The translations under genes and the position numbers were made by a program. From the NCBI RefSeq assembly GCF_042667405.1, contig NZ_JBHVAL010000017.1, positions 44,757 to 108,756 of the forward strand: a stretch of 64,000 bases of DNA, written 5' to 3'. Position 1 is the stretch's first letter; each line of letters opens with the position of its first letter. Shown piece after piece: positions 32,105 to 40,363 of the stretch. The notes under the pieces are model-generated. The model did not search any database and was not told the origin of the DNA. It saw only the letters and a program-made list of their open reading frames with translations. The stretch comes from Arthrobacter sp042667405. Its GTDB lineage: Bacteria > Actinomycetota > Actinomycetes > Actinomycetales > Micrococcaceae.

Positions 32105-32862
32105 GCGAAAACACCGCACCGCGTCGGCCTAACGACCAGCAGGCCATTGACTCCCTGCTCGCGGACGCCGGGATGGAAGGCAACTCCGCACTGCGCACAG
32201 AACTTCTCGAACTGCGTTCCCTGGCCAACACCGCCCCCATGCCCTCGGATGCCGTCCGGGCCCTGATGGTCGGTGGCCCCGCGGCCACACAAATGCTGCC
32301 CGCGGTGGCTCCTGAGGCAACGCAGCAGACTGCCCCGGTGGACGAGCTGGCCGCGCGTCGCAGGAAGAAGGCGCGCGCCGCCGTCGTGGGTCTTGCGGTT
32401 GCGGTGTCACTCGCCGGTGGTGCGACGGCGGCAGCAGCCTCCGAGGGCGGAATCCCGGGAGCCTTCGAGCATCTTGGCGCGGCCATCGGCTCGGTGGTCT
32501 CGCAGCTCACCCCCGGCTCGGGCAACGCACCCCAACCCCACGTGCCCGCAGGTACGACGCCGGCGCAGGGCCCTTCCCACCAGGAAAGCCAGCCCGCCGT
32601 GGTACCGAACCAGCCCACGCCTGCCCCGGCGGCTCCCACGAACCCTGCTGGCACACCCCACACGGATCCGCAGACGAACCCCGGCCACGGTCAAACCCAG
32701 GATCCCAAAGGTCCGGGCACCGATCCGGGCAAGGGCGTCCTCCCTCCGGCTCCGTCGCTGCCGGTCACACCCCCGGACATCGATCCTTCCAAGCTGGATC
32801 CGTCAAAGCTCCGCCCTTCGGACATTCCCGTCCCGGAGCTTCCCACCTTGCCCACGAAGTGA
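32101..32862 (+). CDS. one-TM Pro-rich protein, probable anti-sigma partner
   Basis: A 253-aa protein. Residues 1-90 are cytoplasmic and mainly helical (DQQAIDSLLADAGMEGNSAL), possibly holding the sigma factor. A single membrane helix follows at about 92-111 (VVGLAVAVSLAGGATAA) after a basic RRRKKAR stretch. The outer part, about 140 residues, is dominated by Pro, Thr, Gly and Asp without a folded domain. The 4-bp overlap with the sigma gene and the topology support an anti-sigma role; the HxxxCxxC zinc motif of many ECF anti-sigmas is absent, so this is inference. Confidence 0.75.
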   Translation: MSENTAPRRPNDQQAIDSLLADAGMEGNSALRTELLELRSLANTAPMPSDAVRALMVGGPAATQMLPAVAPEATQQTAPVDELAARRRKKARAAVVGLAVAVSLAGGATAAAASEGGIPGAFEHLGAAIGSVVSQLTPGSGNAPQPHVPAGTTPAQGPSHQESQPAVVPNQPTPAPAAPTNPAGTPHTDPQTNPGHGQTQDPKGPGTDPGKGVLPPAPSLPVTPPDIDPSKLDPSKLRPSDIPVPELPTLPTK

Positions 32863-32865
32863 CAC

Positions 32866-32900
32866 TTAATGGCAATGTTGGGCAGCAACATTGTCATTAA
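32866..32900 (+). terminator. A/T-rich hairpin after the sigma-factor operon
   Basis: Arms 32866-32880 (TTAATGGCAATGTTG) and 32886-32900 match at 14 of 15 positions with a GGCAG loop, starting 4 bp after the stop. It lacks a U run and is unusually A/T-rich for this genome, so it might instead be a protein-binding site. Confidence 0.6.
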
Positions 32901-32924
32901 CTGCCAACTCGGCGCGGTTTAAAC

Positions 32925-32973
32925 CACGACGGCGGGGTGCGGCTTCGTATGGAAGCCGCACCCCGCCGTCGTG
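32925..32973 (-). terminator. strong intrinsic terminator after ald
   Basis: A perfect 22-bp stem (32925-32946 against 32952-32973) with a 5-nt loop, 10 bp past the ald stop, followed on the minus strand by GTTTAAACC. The stem start CACGACGGCGG recurs in other terminators of this window. Confidence 0.9.
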
Positions 32974-32982
32974 CTTGGCTGC

Positions 32983-34101
32983 CTAGGCGGAAACCAGGCT
33001 GTGCCAGTCGTTGACCAGGGGCAGGTTGTGCGCCTCGGAAACGGAGTGGTGTGCAACGTGGCCTGCGGCGATGTTGAGGCCGGCAGCCAGGGCGGGGTCG
33101 CGGTCGAAAGCGGCTTTGACGCCCAGGTTGGCCAGTGCCACGGCGTAGCGCAGGGTGACGTTGGTCAGTGCGTACGTGGAGGTGTTCGGAACAGCGCCAG
33201 GCATGTTGGCAACGCAGTAGAAGATCGAGTTGTGGACCTTGTACGTCGGTTCCTGGTGGGTGGTGGGGTGCGTGTCTTCGAAGCAACCGCCCTGGTCCAC
33301 GGCGATGTCCACCAGGACCGAGCCCGGCTTCATGCGGGACACGAGGTCATTGGTGACCAGCTTGGGAGCCTTGGCACCCGGGATCAGGACGGAGCCGATT
33401 ACGAGATCTGCGTCGATAACTGACTTCTCGATCTCGTAGGCGTTGGAGGCAACGGTCTTCAGGCGGCCCTGGTAGAGGGCATCGAGTTCGCGCAGCCGGT
33501 TGATGTTGATGTCCATGATGGTGACATCGGCACCGAGGCCCAGCGCCATGGCAGCGGCGTTGGTTCCCGCAACGCCGGCGCCCAGTACAACAACCTTGGC
33601 CGGGCGTACGCCCGGCACGCCGCCCAGGAGGACGCCCTTGCCGCCGGCAGGAGCCATCAGGGAGGAAGCACCGACGACGACGGACAGGCGGCCTGCGACC
33701 TCGGACATCGGGGCCAGCAGCGGAAGTGCTCGGCCTTCCTGCACGGTCTCGTAGGCGATCGCGGTGACGCCGGAGTTGATGAGCTCGGCGGTGAGCTCGG
33801 GCTCTGCGGCGAGGTGCAGGTAGGTGAAGAGGATGAGGCCCTTGCGGAAGCGGTGGTACTCGGCAGCGATGGGCTCCTTGACCTTCATGACCATGTCCGC
33901 GCGGCCCCAAACGTCATCGGCTTCGTTGACAATTTCTGCGCCGGCGATCGAGTATTCCTCGTCGGTGATGCCCGAGCCCAGGCCTGCGCCGCGCTCAACC
34001 AGAACAGTGTGTCCGTGGGTGCGGAACTCGTGGACGCCTGCGGCCGTGATGGCTACGCGGAACTCGTTGTTCTTGATTTCTTTGGGGACGCCGATGATCA
34101 T
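32983..34101 (-). CDS. ald: alanine dehydrogenase
   Basis: A 372-aa enzyme interconverting L-alanine and pyruvate plus ammonia with NAD. IGVPKEIKNNEFRVAITAAG is the N-terminal hallmark; HRFRKGLILFTYLHLAAEPE contains the His used in catalysis. VVLGAGVAGTNAAAMALGLG is the NAD-binding G-x-G-x-x-G-x-x-x-A, and VDIAVDQGGCFEDTHPTTH the Asp-containing active-site segment. Length is normal. A divergent PucR-type regulator suggests control by alanine or nitrogen supply. The ATG at 34101 is the first codon. Confidence 0.97.
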   Translation of the reverse strand: MIIGVPKEIKNNEFRVAITAAGVHEFRTHGHTVLVERGAGLGSGITDEEYSIAGAEIVNEADDVWGRADMVMKVKEPIAAEYHRFRKGLILFTYLHLAAEPELTAELINSGVTAIAYETVQEGRALPLLAPMSEVAGRLSVVVGASSLMAPAGGKGVLLGGVPGVRPAKVVVLGAGVAGTNAAAMALGLGADVTIMDININRLRELDALYQGRLKTVASNAYEIEKSVIDADLVIGSVLIPGAKAPKLVTNDLVSRMKPGSVLVDIAVDQGGCFEDTHPTTHQEPTYKVHNSIFYCVANMPGAVPNTSTYALTNVTLRYAVALANLGVKAAFDRDPALAAGLNIAAGHVAHHSVSEAHNLPLVNDWHSLVSA

Positions 34102-34251
34102 TTGTTGGCTCCATCGTTAGCGGCCTTTTCGGCCGAATATGTACTGCGGGCTGTGATTCCAGAATAAATCCGGCTGTGAGGCAGGCGACATGAATGCCGG
34201 ACCGTCTCAAGTTCAAAACCTCGGAAAATCAAGGAACTTTGCCTTGAGGGT

Positions 34252-34265
34252 TCGACATTTGTCGA
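34252..34265. promoter_or_regulatory. palindrome between ald and the PucR regulator
   Basis: TCGACA (34252-34257) and TGTCGA (34260-34265) with TT between, in the 208-bp divergent region, 45 bp before the regulator start. It is a reasonable site for the PucR protein. A short hairpin CGGCC/GGCCG (about 34120-34132) lies near the ald start. Confidence 0.5.
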
Positions 34266-34309
34266 GCAGTGGAGCGTCAAGTGTCGCCTGATGTTGGTAC
34301 GCTGTCCGG

Positions 34310-35524
34310 ATGCAGCAGGACGTGGAACAGATCGTTGAACGGGTGGCGCTGAAACTGGGCCGCGGACTGTCCCTGGAGGACCTCGACGGCGTCCTCCTGG
34401 CCTACAGCTCCAACCAATCCCACGCCGACCGCGTCCGCGTGAATTTCCTCCTGAGCAAGCGCGTTCCGGGGGATGTCAGCGCCTGGCAGCTCTCGCACGG
34501 CATCGCCACCGCGGTGCGCCCCGTAGTGGTCCCAGCCAACGACGAACTGGGGATGCTGGGCCGGGTCTGCGTGCCGCTCTTGGTCCGCGGTTTCCGTGTG
34601 GGGTACCTGTGGGTGCAGCAGGACCTTGAAGAGCTAAGCGCGACGGCGATCCTCGCCCAATTGCCCGGTGTGCGAGACGAGCTTGATCTGTTGGCGGGCC
34701 TGCTCCTGGACTCCAACACTGCCGAGTCCGAGTTCCGGCGAAGGCGTGAGCAGGAGTTCCTCTCGGCGTGCGGCGGCGAGTCGAACGCCGTCGCCGCAGT
34801 AGCGGGCTGGAAGGAAATCCAAGGCCGCGGTCCGTGGCAACTGGTGACCATCCTGGACGCGGACGGTGCCCGGTCCGACGTCGACCCCATTGCCGCAACC
34901 CTGACGCACCGCTCCGCCGCGCTGCAGTCGACCATCGGCGTCAACGCCGCCCTGTTCAGCGCGGGTACGGAAACCCATTCCGTGGTGCTGTTCCGGGAAT
35001 CCGGTGGCCGGGCAGACCACGCGCAGGTCCTGGTCCACTACCAGCTGGAGCTCGCCAAGCGTGCCGGCCGGACCGTGGACCGTGTCATCCTGGGGATCAG
35101 CGAACCGTTCCAAGTAATCAGGCAGCTCGCGGGGGCGTACCGGCAATCCAAGGTTGCTGCGCAGGCCGCCGCGGTGGACCTGCAGCTGGGGGAGTTGGTG
35201 GACAGCCGGTCCGTGGGGGTCTACCAATTGTTCGATCGCTTGCAGGCTCCCGGCGGCTGGGATGACACAGGATCCGTACACTTCCGTACGCTCGAAGACC
35301 AGGACCGGAACGGCGAACTGCTCCCCGTCCTGGAATTGCTGTACGACAATGACGGCTCGGTCCAGGACGTCGCCGCCAAACTTCACCTCCACAGGAGCAG
35401 CATCTACAACAGGCTGGGCCGGATCCGCCAGCTCATCGGTGCTGATCCGCTCAATGGTGCCATCCGGCTCGAGCTCCACGCAGCCCTCAAGGCGCGGCGC
35501 TGGGCTGGGAGGCCGAGGATCTGA
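34310..35524 (+). CDS. PucR/CdaR-family transcriptional regulator
   Basis: A 404-aa regulator. The N-terminal part (EQIVERVALKLGRGLSLEDL, then VLLAYSSNQSHADRVRVNFL) resembles a GAF/PucR-type sensory domain. The centre matches the GGDEF-like CdaR domain, and the C-terminal VQDVAAKLHLHRSSIYNRLG is the HTH_30 that defines the family. Divergence from ald is an arrangement known for alanine-dehydrogenase activators in actinobacteria, so alanine is a possible effector. The ATG at 34310 follows a weak ribosome site. Confidence 0.9.
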   Translation: MQQDVEQIVERVALKLGRGLSLEDLDGVLLAYSSNQSHADRVRVNFLLSKRVPGDVSAWQLSHGIATAVRPVVVPANDELGMLGRVCVPLLVRGFRVGYLWVQQDLEELSATAILAQLPGVRDELDLLAGLLLDSNTAESEFRRRREQEFLSACGGESNAVAAVAGWKEIQGRGPWQLVTILDADGARSDVDPIAATLTHRSAALQSTIGVNAALFSAGTETHSVVLFRESGGRADHAQVLVHYQLELAKRAGRTVDRVILGISEPFQVIRQLAGAYRQSKVAAQAAAVDLQLGELVDSRSVGVYQLFDRLQAPGGWDDTGSVHFRTLEDQDRNGELLPVLELLYDNDGSVQDVAAKLHLHRSSIYNRLGRIRQLIGADPLNGAIRLELHAALKARRWAGRPRI

Positions 35525-35554
35525 GGCCCTTTTAGTTACGGGCCATCAAACGTA

Positions 35555-35587
35555 TGAGGCAGGCACCCGGAGTGGATGCCTGCCTCA
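35555..35587. terminator. terminator between convergent genes
   Basis: TGAGGCAGGCA (35555-35565) pairs with TGCCTGCCTCA (35577-35587), 11-nt loop, 30 bp after the PucR stop. The remaining 35588-35720 holds nothing I can identify. Confidence 0.6.
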
Positions 35588-35720
35588 GTGTTGGTTCAGG
35601 AGCGCTTCAACCGCTGGCAACTCCAGCGGCCCCTCCGGCGTCGGAAAGTGGACGTGCGGCTGCTGCTGCAGTACCGGCCGTGCCATCCCGTGTGGACTGT
35701 GGTGCGGGGCAAACGGATGC

Positions 35721-37004
35721 TCACTGCAGCACATCCCGGGCAGCGCCAAGGAGTGATTCCAAGGTGGACGCCTGCGGCTTCGGCGTGTTCGGGTTGCCGG
35801 TGGGCCGTGGCTTGGAGGTCTCCGTCGGTGTGGGCGTAGGTGTCGGAGTTGGAGTGGTGGTCGGCGTCGGAGTTGTGGTGGGTGTCGGCGTGGCCGGAGG
35901 TGTGGTGATCGTGTCCGACGGTACGTCGCTGGGAGCCGGCGCGGGCTGGGCCGGAGCCGTTCCGGGCGCAGGCGTCGAGGTCATGGGCGGTGCAGCAGCC
36001 GGGGCTGCCGCCGAAGGTACCCAGACCGGAGCGGCCAAGGAAACCTGGGGTGAAGGGACCGACGACGGCGAGACCGCCGCAGGTGCCTCCGGAACCGTTG
36101 CCGGCTGGCCGGCTTCGGACGAGGCTGAACCCGATGACGACGGTGAGGAAGCCGTGGTGTATGACGTCCGTGGTGCCGGTGCGGCGGAGCCCGATTGGCG
36201 GTCTGCGTTGCTGCCGCCAGCCTCCTGGGTAGGGGATTCCTGCCCGAAGAACGGCAGGTGCAGTGCCTGGCCAACGGACCCCGCCGTCAGTGCCAGACCC
36301 AGCGCACCGGCGACAACCGCCATGCGCGTGCTCATGTGCTTCACCGACGCAGCTTTCCGCAGAACCGCCTGCGGTTCGCGGCCGAACGCCGACGCAGCGC
36401 CCAGGCTTGCAGCGGTACGAGGAGCTGGGGTCTTGGCTGATGCCGCGGCAGTCACCACGGGAATGGCCGCTGTTGCTGGTTCGGCCGGTTCGGGAGCGTC
36501 CTGGGCGTTCTTAGTGGCCGGAGCGTCCTGCTGCGGGAGGGCGGACTGCACAGTATCCGCGGACACTCTATCCGCGGACCGGGGCCTGTCTGACGGACTT
36601 GAAGTGTCATCGGGCCGGGCAACGTCTTCCTGCCGGACGATCGGGATGGCGGACGTCGGCGGACCCGGCGTGGTGGACTCAGGAGCTGCGGCCCGGGCGG
36701 CTTCGACCACGGGAATTGCCGCGGTCGCCGGTTCCTGGAGCTCGGATTTCCTTGCCGGGGGTTCGGCTGGCTCAATGACGGCACGGGCTGCCAGTTCCCG
36801 CTCAGCGGCCCTGGCGGCAGCGCGCGTGACAAGTACTGGTGCGGCTGGTGCCTCGGCTGTGGGAACCGCCGTGGTGGCGGGTTCCGGCGTCGTGCTTTCT
36901 GTTCCGGTGGCCTGTCCGCTGGGTTGGGCCCGACGGCGTCCGGTTGGCTTGGTGCGCTCGCGGTCCAATTGCGCGCGGCGCGCGTTATCCATGGTTGGGG
37001 ACAT
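35721..37004 (-). CDS. Pro/Thr-rich single-pass membrane protein under a c-di-AMP riboswitch
   Basis: A 427-aa protein without a recognised enzyme domain. Residues 1-225 are a charged cytoplasmic region with four imperfect repeats of the form EPATxAIPVV (near 41, 91, 114 and 174). One membrane helix follows at about 228-248 (MAVVAGALGLALTAGSVGQA). The outside part is Ser/Pro/Ala-rich and ends with a (TP)n run about 25 residues long and a short amphipathic tail (STLESLLGAARDVLQ). The ATG at 37004 has GAGAGG upstream. The leader is a c-di-AMP riboswitch, which in actinobacteria usually precedes wall hydrolases or Rpf genes; a wall-associated role is inferred. Confidence 0.8.
   Translation of the reverse strand: MSPTMDNARRAQLDRERTKPTGRRRAQPSGQATGTESTTPEPATTAVPTAEAPAAPVLVTRAAARAAERELAARAVIEPAEPPARKSELQEPATAAIPVVEAARAAAPESTTPGPPTSAIPIVRQEDVARPDDTSSPSDRPRSADRVSADTVQSALPQQDAPATKNAQDAPEPAEPATAAIPVVTAAASAKTPAPRTAASLGAASAFGREPQAVLRKAASVKHMSTRMAVVAGALGLALTAGSVGQALHLPFFGQESPTQEAGGSNADRQSGSAAPAPRTSYTTASSPSSSGSASSEAGQPATVPEAPAAVSPSSVPSPQVSLAAPVWVPSAAAPAAAPPMTSTPAPGTAPAQPAPAPSDVPSDTITTPPATPTPTTTPTPTTTPTPTPTPTPTETSKPRPTGNPNTPKPQASTLESLLGAARDVLQ
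35829..35903 (-). repeat. tandem Thr-Pro codon repeat
   Basis: Roughly hexanucleotide units encode alternating Pro and Thr at the C-terminal end of the 35721 gene. Third bases vary from unit to unit, so selection acts on the protein sequence rather than this being a fresh DNA slippage array. Confidence 0.7.
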
Positions 37005-37014
37005 GGTTGTGCCT

Positions 37015-37205
37015 CTCAACGCCTGCGAGGTTAGCTGTCGGGTTCGGACGAGGCCGTCCGGCCGCGCGTTGCGGCTTCACCCCAAGGGCTCGTGGAGAAA
37101 CAAGCCCGGGAAACTGTGGGTCCCCCGTCTCTGCCGCGGGTCTGGCGGATCCTGGATTGCGGCAGAGCCCGGCGTCAATCCAGAAGCGGCCCAGCGGAGA
37201 TTCGG
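37015..37205 (-). promoter_or_regulatory. cyclic di-AMP riboswitch (ydaO/yuaA class)
   Basis: Read on the minus strand, the leader of the 35721 gene contains the class signature in order: GACGGGGGACCCACAG near 37115, TTGGGGTGAAGCCGC near 37080, a GCCGGACGGCC stem-loop, then CGAACCCGACAGCTAACCTC and GCAGGCG just before the ribosome site. These match the conserved GGGGGACCCA, GGGGTGAA and CGAACCCG-CAGCTAACCTCG blocks of ydaO. c-di-AMP binding normally turns such genes off. The 5' end is approximate. Confidence 0.88.
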
Positions 37206-37216
37206 GTCGCCCTACG

Positions 37217-37245
37217 ACCGTACAGGAGCCGGAAAGTAAAGTCAC
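37217..37245 (-). promoter_or_regulatory. promoter of the riboswitch transcript
   Basis: On the minus strand GTGACT (37245-37240) and TACGGT (37222-37217) are separated by 17 bp, with TG immediately before the -10 element (extended -10). Transcription would start near 37210, just ahead of the riboswitch. The stretch 37246-37409 up to the ligase gene otherwise shows only promoter-type sequence. Confidence 0.5.
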
Positions 37246-37409
37246 ATTAATGTAACGGGCGGAACGTCCGCGCGCTTCGAGAGGGTTCTACCGCTTAGGC
37301 TTCGGGGCTGGCGCCGGGGCGGGGAACGCCTAGCACTGCCGGCAACACGACCAAGATGTCCATCCGCCAACACTAGCCTTGGGCACGTACTGGCCGGTAG
37401 ACATGAGCT

Positions 37410-38468
37410 ATGGACCTACCAGTGATGCCGCCCGTCTCGCCCATGCTCGCCAAGTCCGTCCCGAACATCCCCGACGTTGGCCATTACGAGCCCAAATGGG
37501 ATGGGTTCCGGACCATCGTTTTCAAGGACGGCGACGAGATCATCCTGGGCAGCCGCAACGAAAAGCCCATGACGCGCTACTTCCCGGAGCTCGTTGAAGC
37601 GCTGAAGAAGAACCTTCCGGACAAGTGCGTGGTGGACGGCGAGATCATCCTGATCCAGGGCAACAGGCTTGAGTTCGAGGTGCTGCAGCAGAGGATCCAC
37701 CCCGCGGACAGCCGGGTTCGGATGCTCGCCGAGAAGACGCCGGCGTCCCTTGTGGCGTTCGATCTCCTTGCCCTTGGCGACGAGGACCTGACCGGCCGGC
37801 CCTTCGCCGAGCGGCGGGCGGCCTTGGAGAAAGCCCTCGCCGACGCCAAGCCGCCCGTGTACGTGACGCCCGCCGTGACGGACCTTGAGCGGGCCAAGGA
37901 ATGGTTCGTGCAGCTTGAAGGAGCAGGACTCGACGGCGTGCTGTCCAAACCGCTCGACGGCATCTACCAGCCGAACAAGCGGGTGATGTTCAAGACCAAG
38001 CATGAGCGGACAGCCGACTGCGTGGTGGCAGGATTCCGCTGGCATAAGACCGCGAAAGTTGTGGGGTCGATGCTGCTGGGGCTCTACGACGACTCAGGCC
38101 GGCTTCATCACGTCGGCGTCGTGGCGTCATTCCCCATGGCAAAGCGGGAGGCGTTGGTGGCTGAGCTTGAGCCCTATCAGGTGGAGTTTGCCGACCATCC
38201 CTGGGGTGAGTGGGCCAACCAGGAAGCCGGCGGATCCAGGATGCCCGGCGCCCAGAGCCGGTGGAGTGCAGGTAAGGACTTCTCCTTTGTTCCGCTCCGC
38301 CCTGAGTTGGTGATCGAGGTGGCATACGACTACATGGAGGGCGACCGGTTCCGCCACACGACGCAATTCCGTCGGTGGCGGCCGGACCGGACCCCGGAAA
38401 GCTGCACTTACTCGCAGCTGGAGGAGCCTGTGGAATACGACCTGGGGGAGATACTGAGCCTCCCGTAG
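37410..38468 (+). CDS. ATP-dependent DNA ligase, LigC-like
   Basis: A 352-aa ligase. YEPKWDGFR at residues 26-34 is motif I with the Lys (K29) that takes AMP. VVDGEIIL is motif III, VAFDLLAL follows, and MFKTKHERTADCVVAGFRW covers motif V. The C-terminal half is the OB fold and ends PVEYDLGEIL. Size and style match the LigC group of actinobacteria, which work in base-excision or backup repair; no Ku or polymerase domain lies next to it. An EGVV-type motif IV is replaced by DGVLSKPLDG. Confidence 0.92.
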   Translation: MDLPVMPPVSPMLAKSVPNIPDVGHYEPKWDGFRTIVFKDGDEIILGSRNEKPMTRYFPELVEALKKNLPDKCVVDGEIILIQGNRLEFEVLQQRIHPADSRVRMLAEKTPASLVAFDLLALGDEDLTGRPFAERRAALEKALADAKPPVYVTPAVTDLERAKEWFVQLEGAGLDGVLSKPLDGIYQPNKRVMFKTKHERTADCVVAGFRWHKTAKVVGSMLLGLYDDSGRLHHVGVVASFPMAKREALVAELEPYQVEFADHPWGEWANQEAGGSRMPGAQSRWSAGKDFSFVPLRPELVIEVAYDYMEGDRFRHTTQFRRWRPDRTPESCTYSQLEEPVEYDLGEILSLP

Positions 38469-38477
38469 GTGCCGGTA

Positions 38478-38741
38478 CTACTCCTCGTGCCCTTGGTCGC
38501 TGCTCATGCTGCCTTCCGCGGGCGGGGTTTCGCCCGGGGGTACGCCTCCACCGGGCTCGAGACCCGTGATGTTTCCGTCCAAGGGATCCGGGTTGGCTGA
38601 GGCCGCGGGATCGTCGTCCTCGTCCTGGCGCATGTCGGGGTCCTCGTGGATGCTGTCCGCGTCCGCGGTGGTGTCGATGGGTCCGGTTGCGCCGCTCACG
38701 CCGAAGGTCCGGGGATCGTCTTCCGGGTCATAGCTGGTCAT
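38478..38741 (-). CDS. small acidic Pro/Gly-rich protein (DUF6480-like)
   Basis: An 87-aa disordered acidic protein. The C-terminal GLEPGGGVPPGETPPAEG matches the motif of DUF6480-type actinobacterial proteins of unknown function. The N-terminal two thirds is rich in Asp and Glu (EDPDMRQDEDDDPAASANPD). AGGG lies before the ATG at 38741. Its promoter carries a GTAAGT/ACTTAC palindrome. Convergent with the ligase gene, 9 bp apart. Confidence 0.75.
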   Translation of the reverse strand: MTSYDPEDDPRTFGVSGATGPIDTTADADSIHEDPDMRQDEDDDPAASANPDPLDGNITGLEPGGGVPPGETPPAEGSMSSDQGHEE

Positions 38742-38775
38742 GGTGAACCCTTTCGTCAGTAAGGTGAACCAGTTT

Positions 38776-38789
38776 GTAAGTAAACTTAC
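38776..38789. promoter_or_regulatory. GTAAGT-AA-ACTTAC palindrome upstream of the small acidic protein
   Basis: Six-base arms (38776-38781, 38784-38789) lie 35 bp before the gene start, in an A/T-rich patch. GGTTCACC is also repeated twice (about 38743-38750 and 38763-38770, minus strand) nearer to the start. Confidence 0.45.
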
Positions 38790-38856
38790 TAATCCGCTTG
38801 CCCCGCCAGCCTAGCGTGATCCGGCTGCACCCAACAAGAGGCGGCCGGGACAGTCC

Positions 38857-39687
38857 TCAGCGGTGCTGCGTTGTGGCGTTGACGAAGCTGCGGATGGCGT
38901 CCGCCACTGCCTTGGGCCGCATGTGCTGGGCTACGTGTCCCACCCCGGGAATCTCTACCAACCGCCCCTGCGCCACGGCCCGCGAAAGCCGGAGCGACCA
39001 CTCGGGTCCGGCAACCTGGTCGCGGCTTCCGCGGAGAATCAGGACCGGAGCCTGTATCCGGGAGAGCCGTTCCTCCGTTGGGTACTTCATCATCACGGGC
39101 AGCTCGGTGAAGTACCAGCGCGGCCCGCAGCGGAGGTAGTCGGTGAATACGATCCAGTTGGAGGAGGGGCTTTCGCGGAGTATCCCGTCCAGGGTCAAGG
39201 CAATCGACTGGCGCATGACGTTCTTGTGCCTGGAGTCGACAACGGGGCCCATCAGCACAACGTGCCGTGCATTCGCCGGACGGTGCAGGGCGGCCTCAAT
39301 AGCGAACTGCACACCCATGGAATGACCTACCAGAATGTAGGAGTCGACCCCGCGCGATGCCAGAGCTTCAGCAATGAATGCGCCGTAGTCCTCCACTTGG
39401 AGTTGCCGCTCCGGCCTCGGAGTCCCCGCAAAGCCGGGCAAGTCCAAGGAATACGTAGGCGCGCCCGCGGCCAGCACAGCGTGCAACCGCGCGAGATACC
39501 TGTGCGAGACGCCAATGCCGTGGATCAGGACGTAGGCGGGGGACCCTTCAGGGCCGGAGCCTGGCGCAGGCGTTCCCTCCTTCCAGAGGATCCGTCCGGT
39601 CAGGCCCAGGACCTCGACGTCGGCGGACAGCAGCATGGTCGATTTCTGCCCGGCCGATTCATCCTCAGCCGTTTCCCTTCCCGTCAC
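38857..39687 (-). CDS. alpha/beta-fold hydrolase
   Basis: A 276-aa protein. YVLIHGIGVSHRYLARLHAV is the oxyanion-hole HG region, ILVGHSMGVQFAIEAALHRP the nucleophile elbow (G-H-S-M-G), VLILRGSRDQVAGPEW the acid strand with Asp, and VEIPGVGHVAQHMRPKAVA the final His. The substrate is unknown. The GTG start overlaps the previous gene's stop by 4 bp (GTGA), so it is co-translated with the mycothiol-family protein. Confidence 0.9.
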   Translation of the reverse strand: MTGRETAEDESAGQKSTMLLSADVEVLGLTGRILWKEGTPAPGSGPEGSPAYVLIHGIGVSHRYLARLHAVLAAGAPTYSLDLPGFAGTPRPERQLQVEDYGAFIAEALASRGVDSYILVGHSMGVQFAIEAALHRPANARHVVLMGPVVDSRHKNVMRQSIALTLDGILRESPSSNWIVFTDYLRCGPRWYFTELPVMMKYPTEERLSRIQAPVLILRGSRDQVAGPEWSLRLSRAVAQGRLVEIPGVGHVAQHMRPKAVADAIRSFVNATTQHR

Positions 39688-40328
39688 TGGGCGCTCCGCT
39701 GCAGGAATACCGGGGCCCCGGGACCGTTCAGTTCGGTTTCAGCGACGGGTCGCCCGGACACTGCGAGCAACAACGCGATTGCGGGTCCTTCCACCGCTGG
39801 ACCGCTGCCGTGATCGAAAGCCGTGTCTGTTGCAACCAGGCGCCATCCGGCCGCGATCTCCTTGCCGCCACCCATCTTCGTGGTGGTGCGGAGCTGGTAG
39901 CCCAAAGCAGTGGCAACGTGTGGAGCCGGGTAGTTGCGGTGGATTCCCAGTGGACGGCGAATGTCTTCTCCGTGGAGGAAGGCCTCAACCAATCGGGTGG
40001 CCAATCCCGCAGGCGGCCCTGACGTGCGTGACAGCACACCGCGGAAGCGGCGAAGGGTCATCTCCGGCTCCCGGGTTTTTTCACGTTCAACGCCCACGGC
40101 ATTGTCGTGATCGAAGTCCATCCGGGCGGCAATCATGCGCCGCATGAACCCCGTTCGCGTGGTCTTGGCACTATCGACCATGTGCGCCAGGACGTCATGA
40201 ATGTCCCAACCCGCGCACAGCGACGGCGTCTGCCATTGGAAGGGCTGAAGGGATTCCAGATCATGGATCAGGGCACGACGTTCCTCGTGCACCACGGGCC
40301 AAACAACGGAAGGAGAAGTTGAAGCCAT
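39684..40328 (-). CDS. maleylpyruvate isomerase/mycothiol-dependent family protein
   Basis: About 214 aa of the DinB-like, TIGR03083-type family. WPVVHEERRALIHDLESLQP and WQTPSLCAGWDIHDVLAHMV carry the family's first two helices and metal-ligand His; LVEAFLHGEDIRRPLG carries the second His region. Members typically use mycothiol for isomerisation, detoxification or thiol transfer in actinobacteria. The first ATG is at 40346, but 40328 gives a start closer to family norms. It is the first gene of a pair with the alpha/beta hydrolase. Confidence 0.85.
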   Translation of the reverse strand: MASTSPSVVWPVVHEERRALIHDLESLQPFQWQTPSLCAGWDIHDVLAHMVDSAKTTRTGFMRRMIAARMDFDHDNAVGVEREKTREPEMTLRRFRGVLSRTSGPPAGLATRLVEAFLHGEDIRRPLGIHRNYPAPHVATALGYQLRTTTKMGGGKEIAAGWRLVATDTAFDHGSGPAVEGPAIALLLAVSGRPVAETELNGPGAPVFLQRSAQ

Positions 40329-40363
40329 ACTGCTATTGAACCGCATGCCCGCCGGCGGCCGGA

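Noticed and set aside
34102..34309. Possible riboswitch in front of ald.
   Set aside because: The region shows only a short hairpin and an operator-like palindrome, and no glycine- or amino-acid-riboswitch motif.
35554..37239. A 561-codon plus-strand Gly/Val-rich frame opposite the Pro/Thr-rich gene.
   Set aside because: It is the mirror of the repeated Pro/Thr codons and runs through the riboswitch; the minus-strand gene has a ribosome site, promoter and riboswitch.
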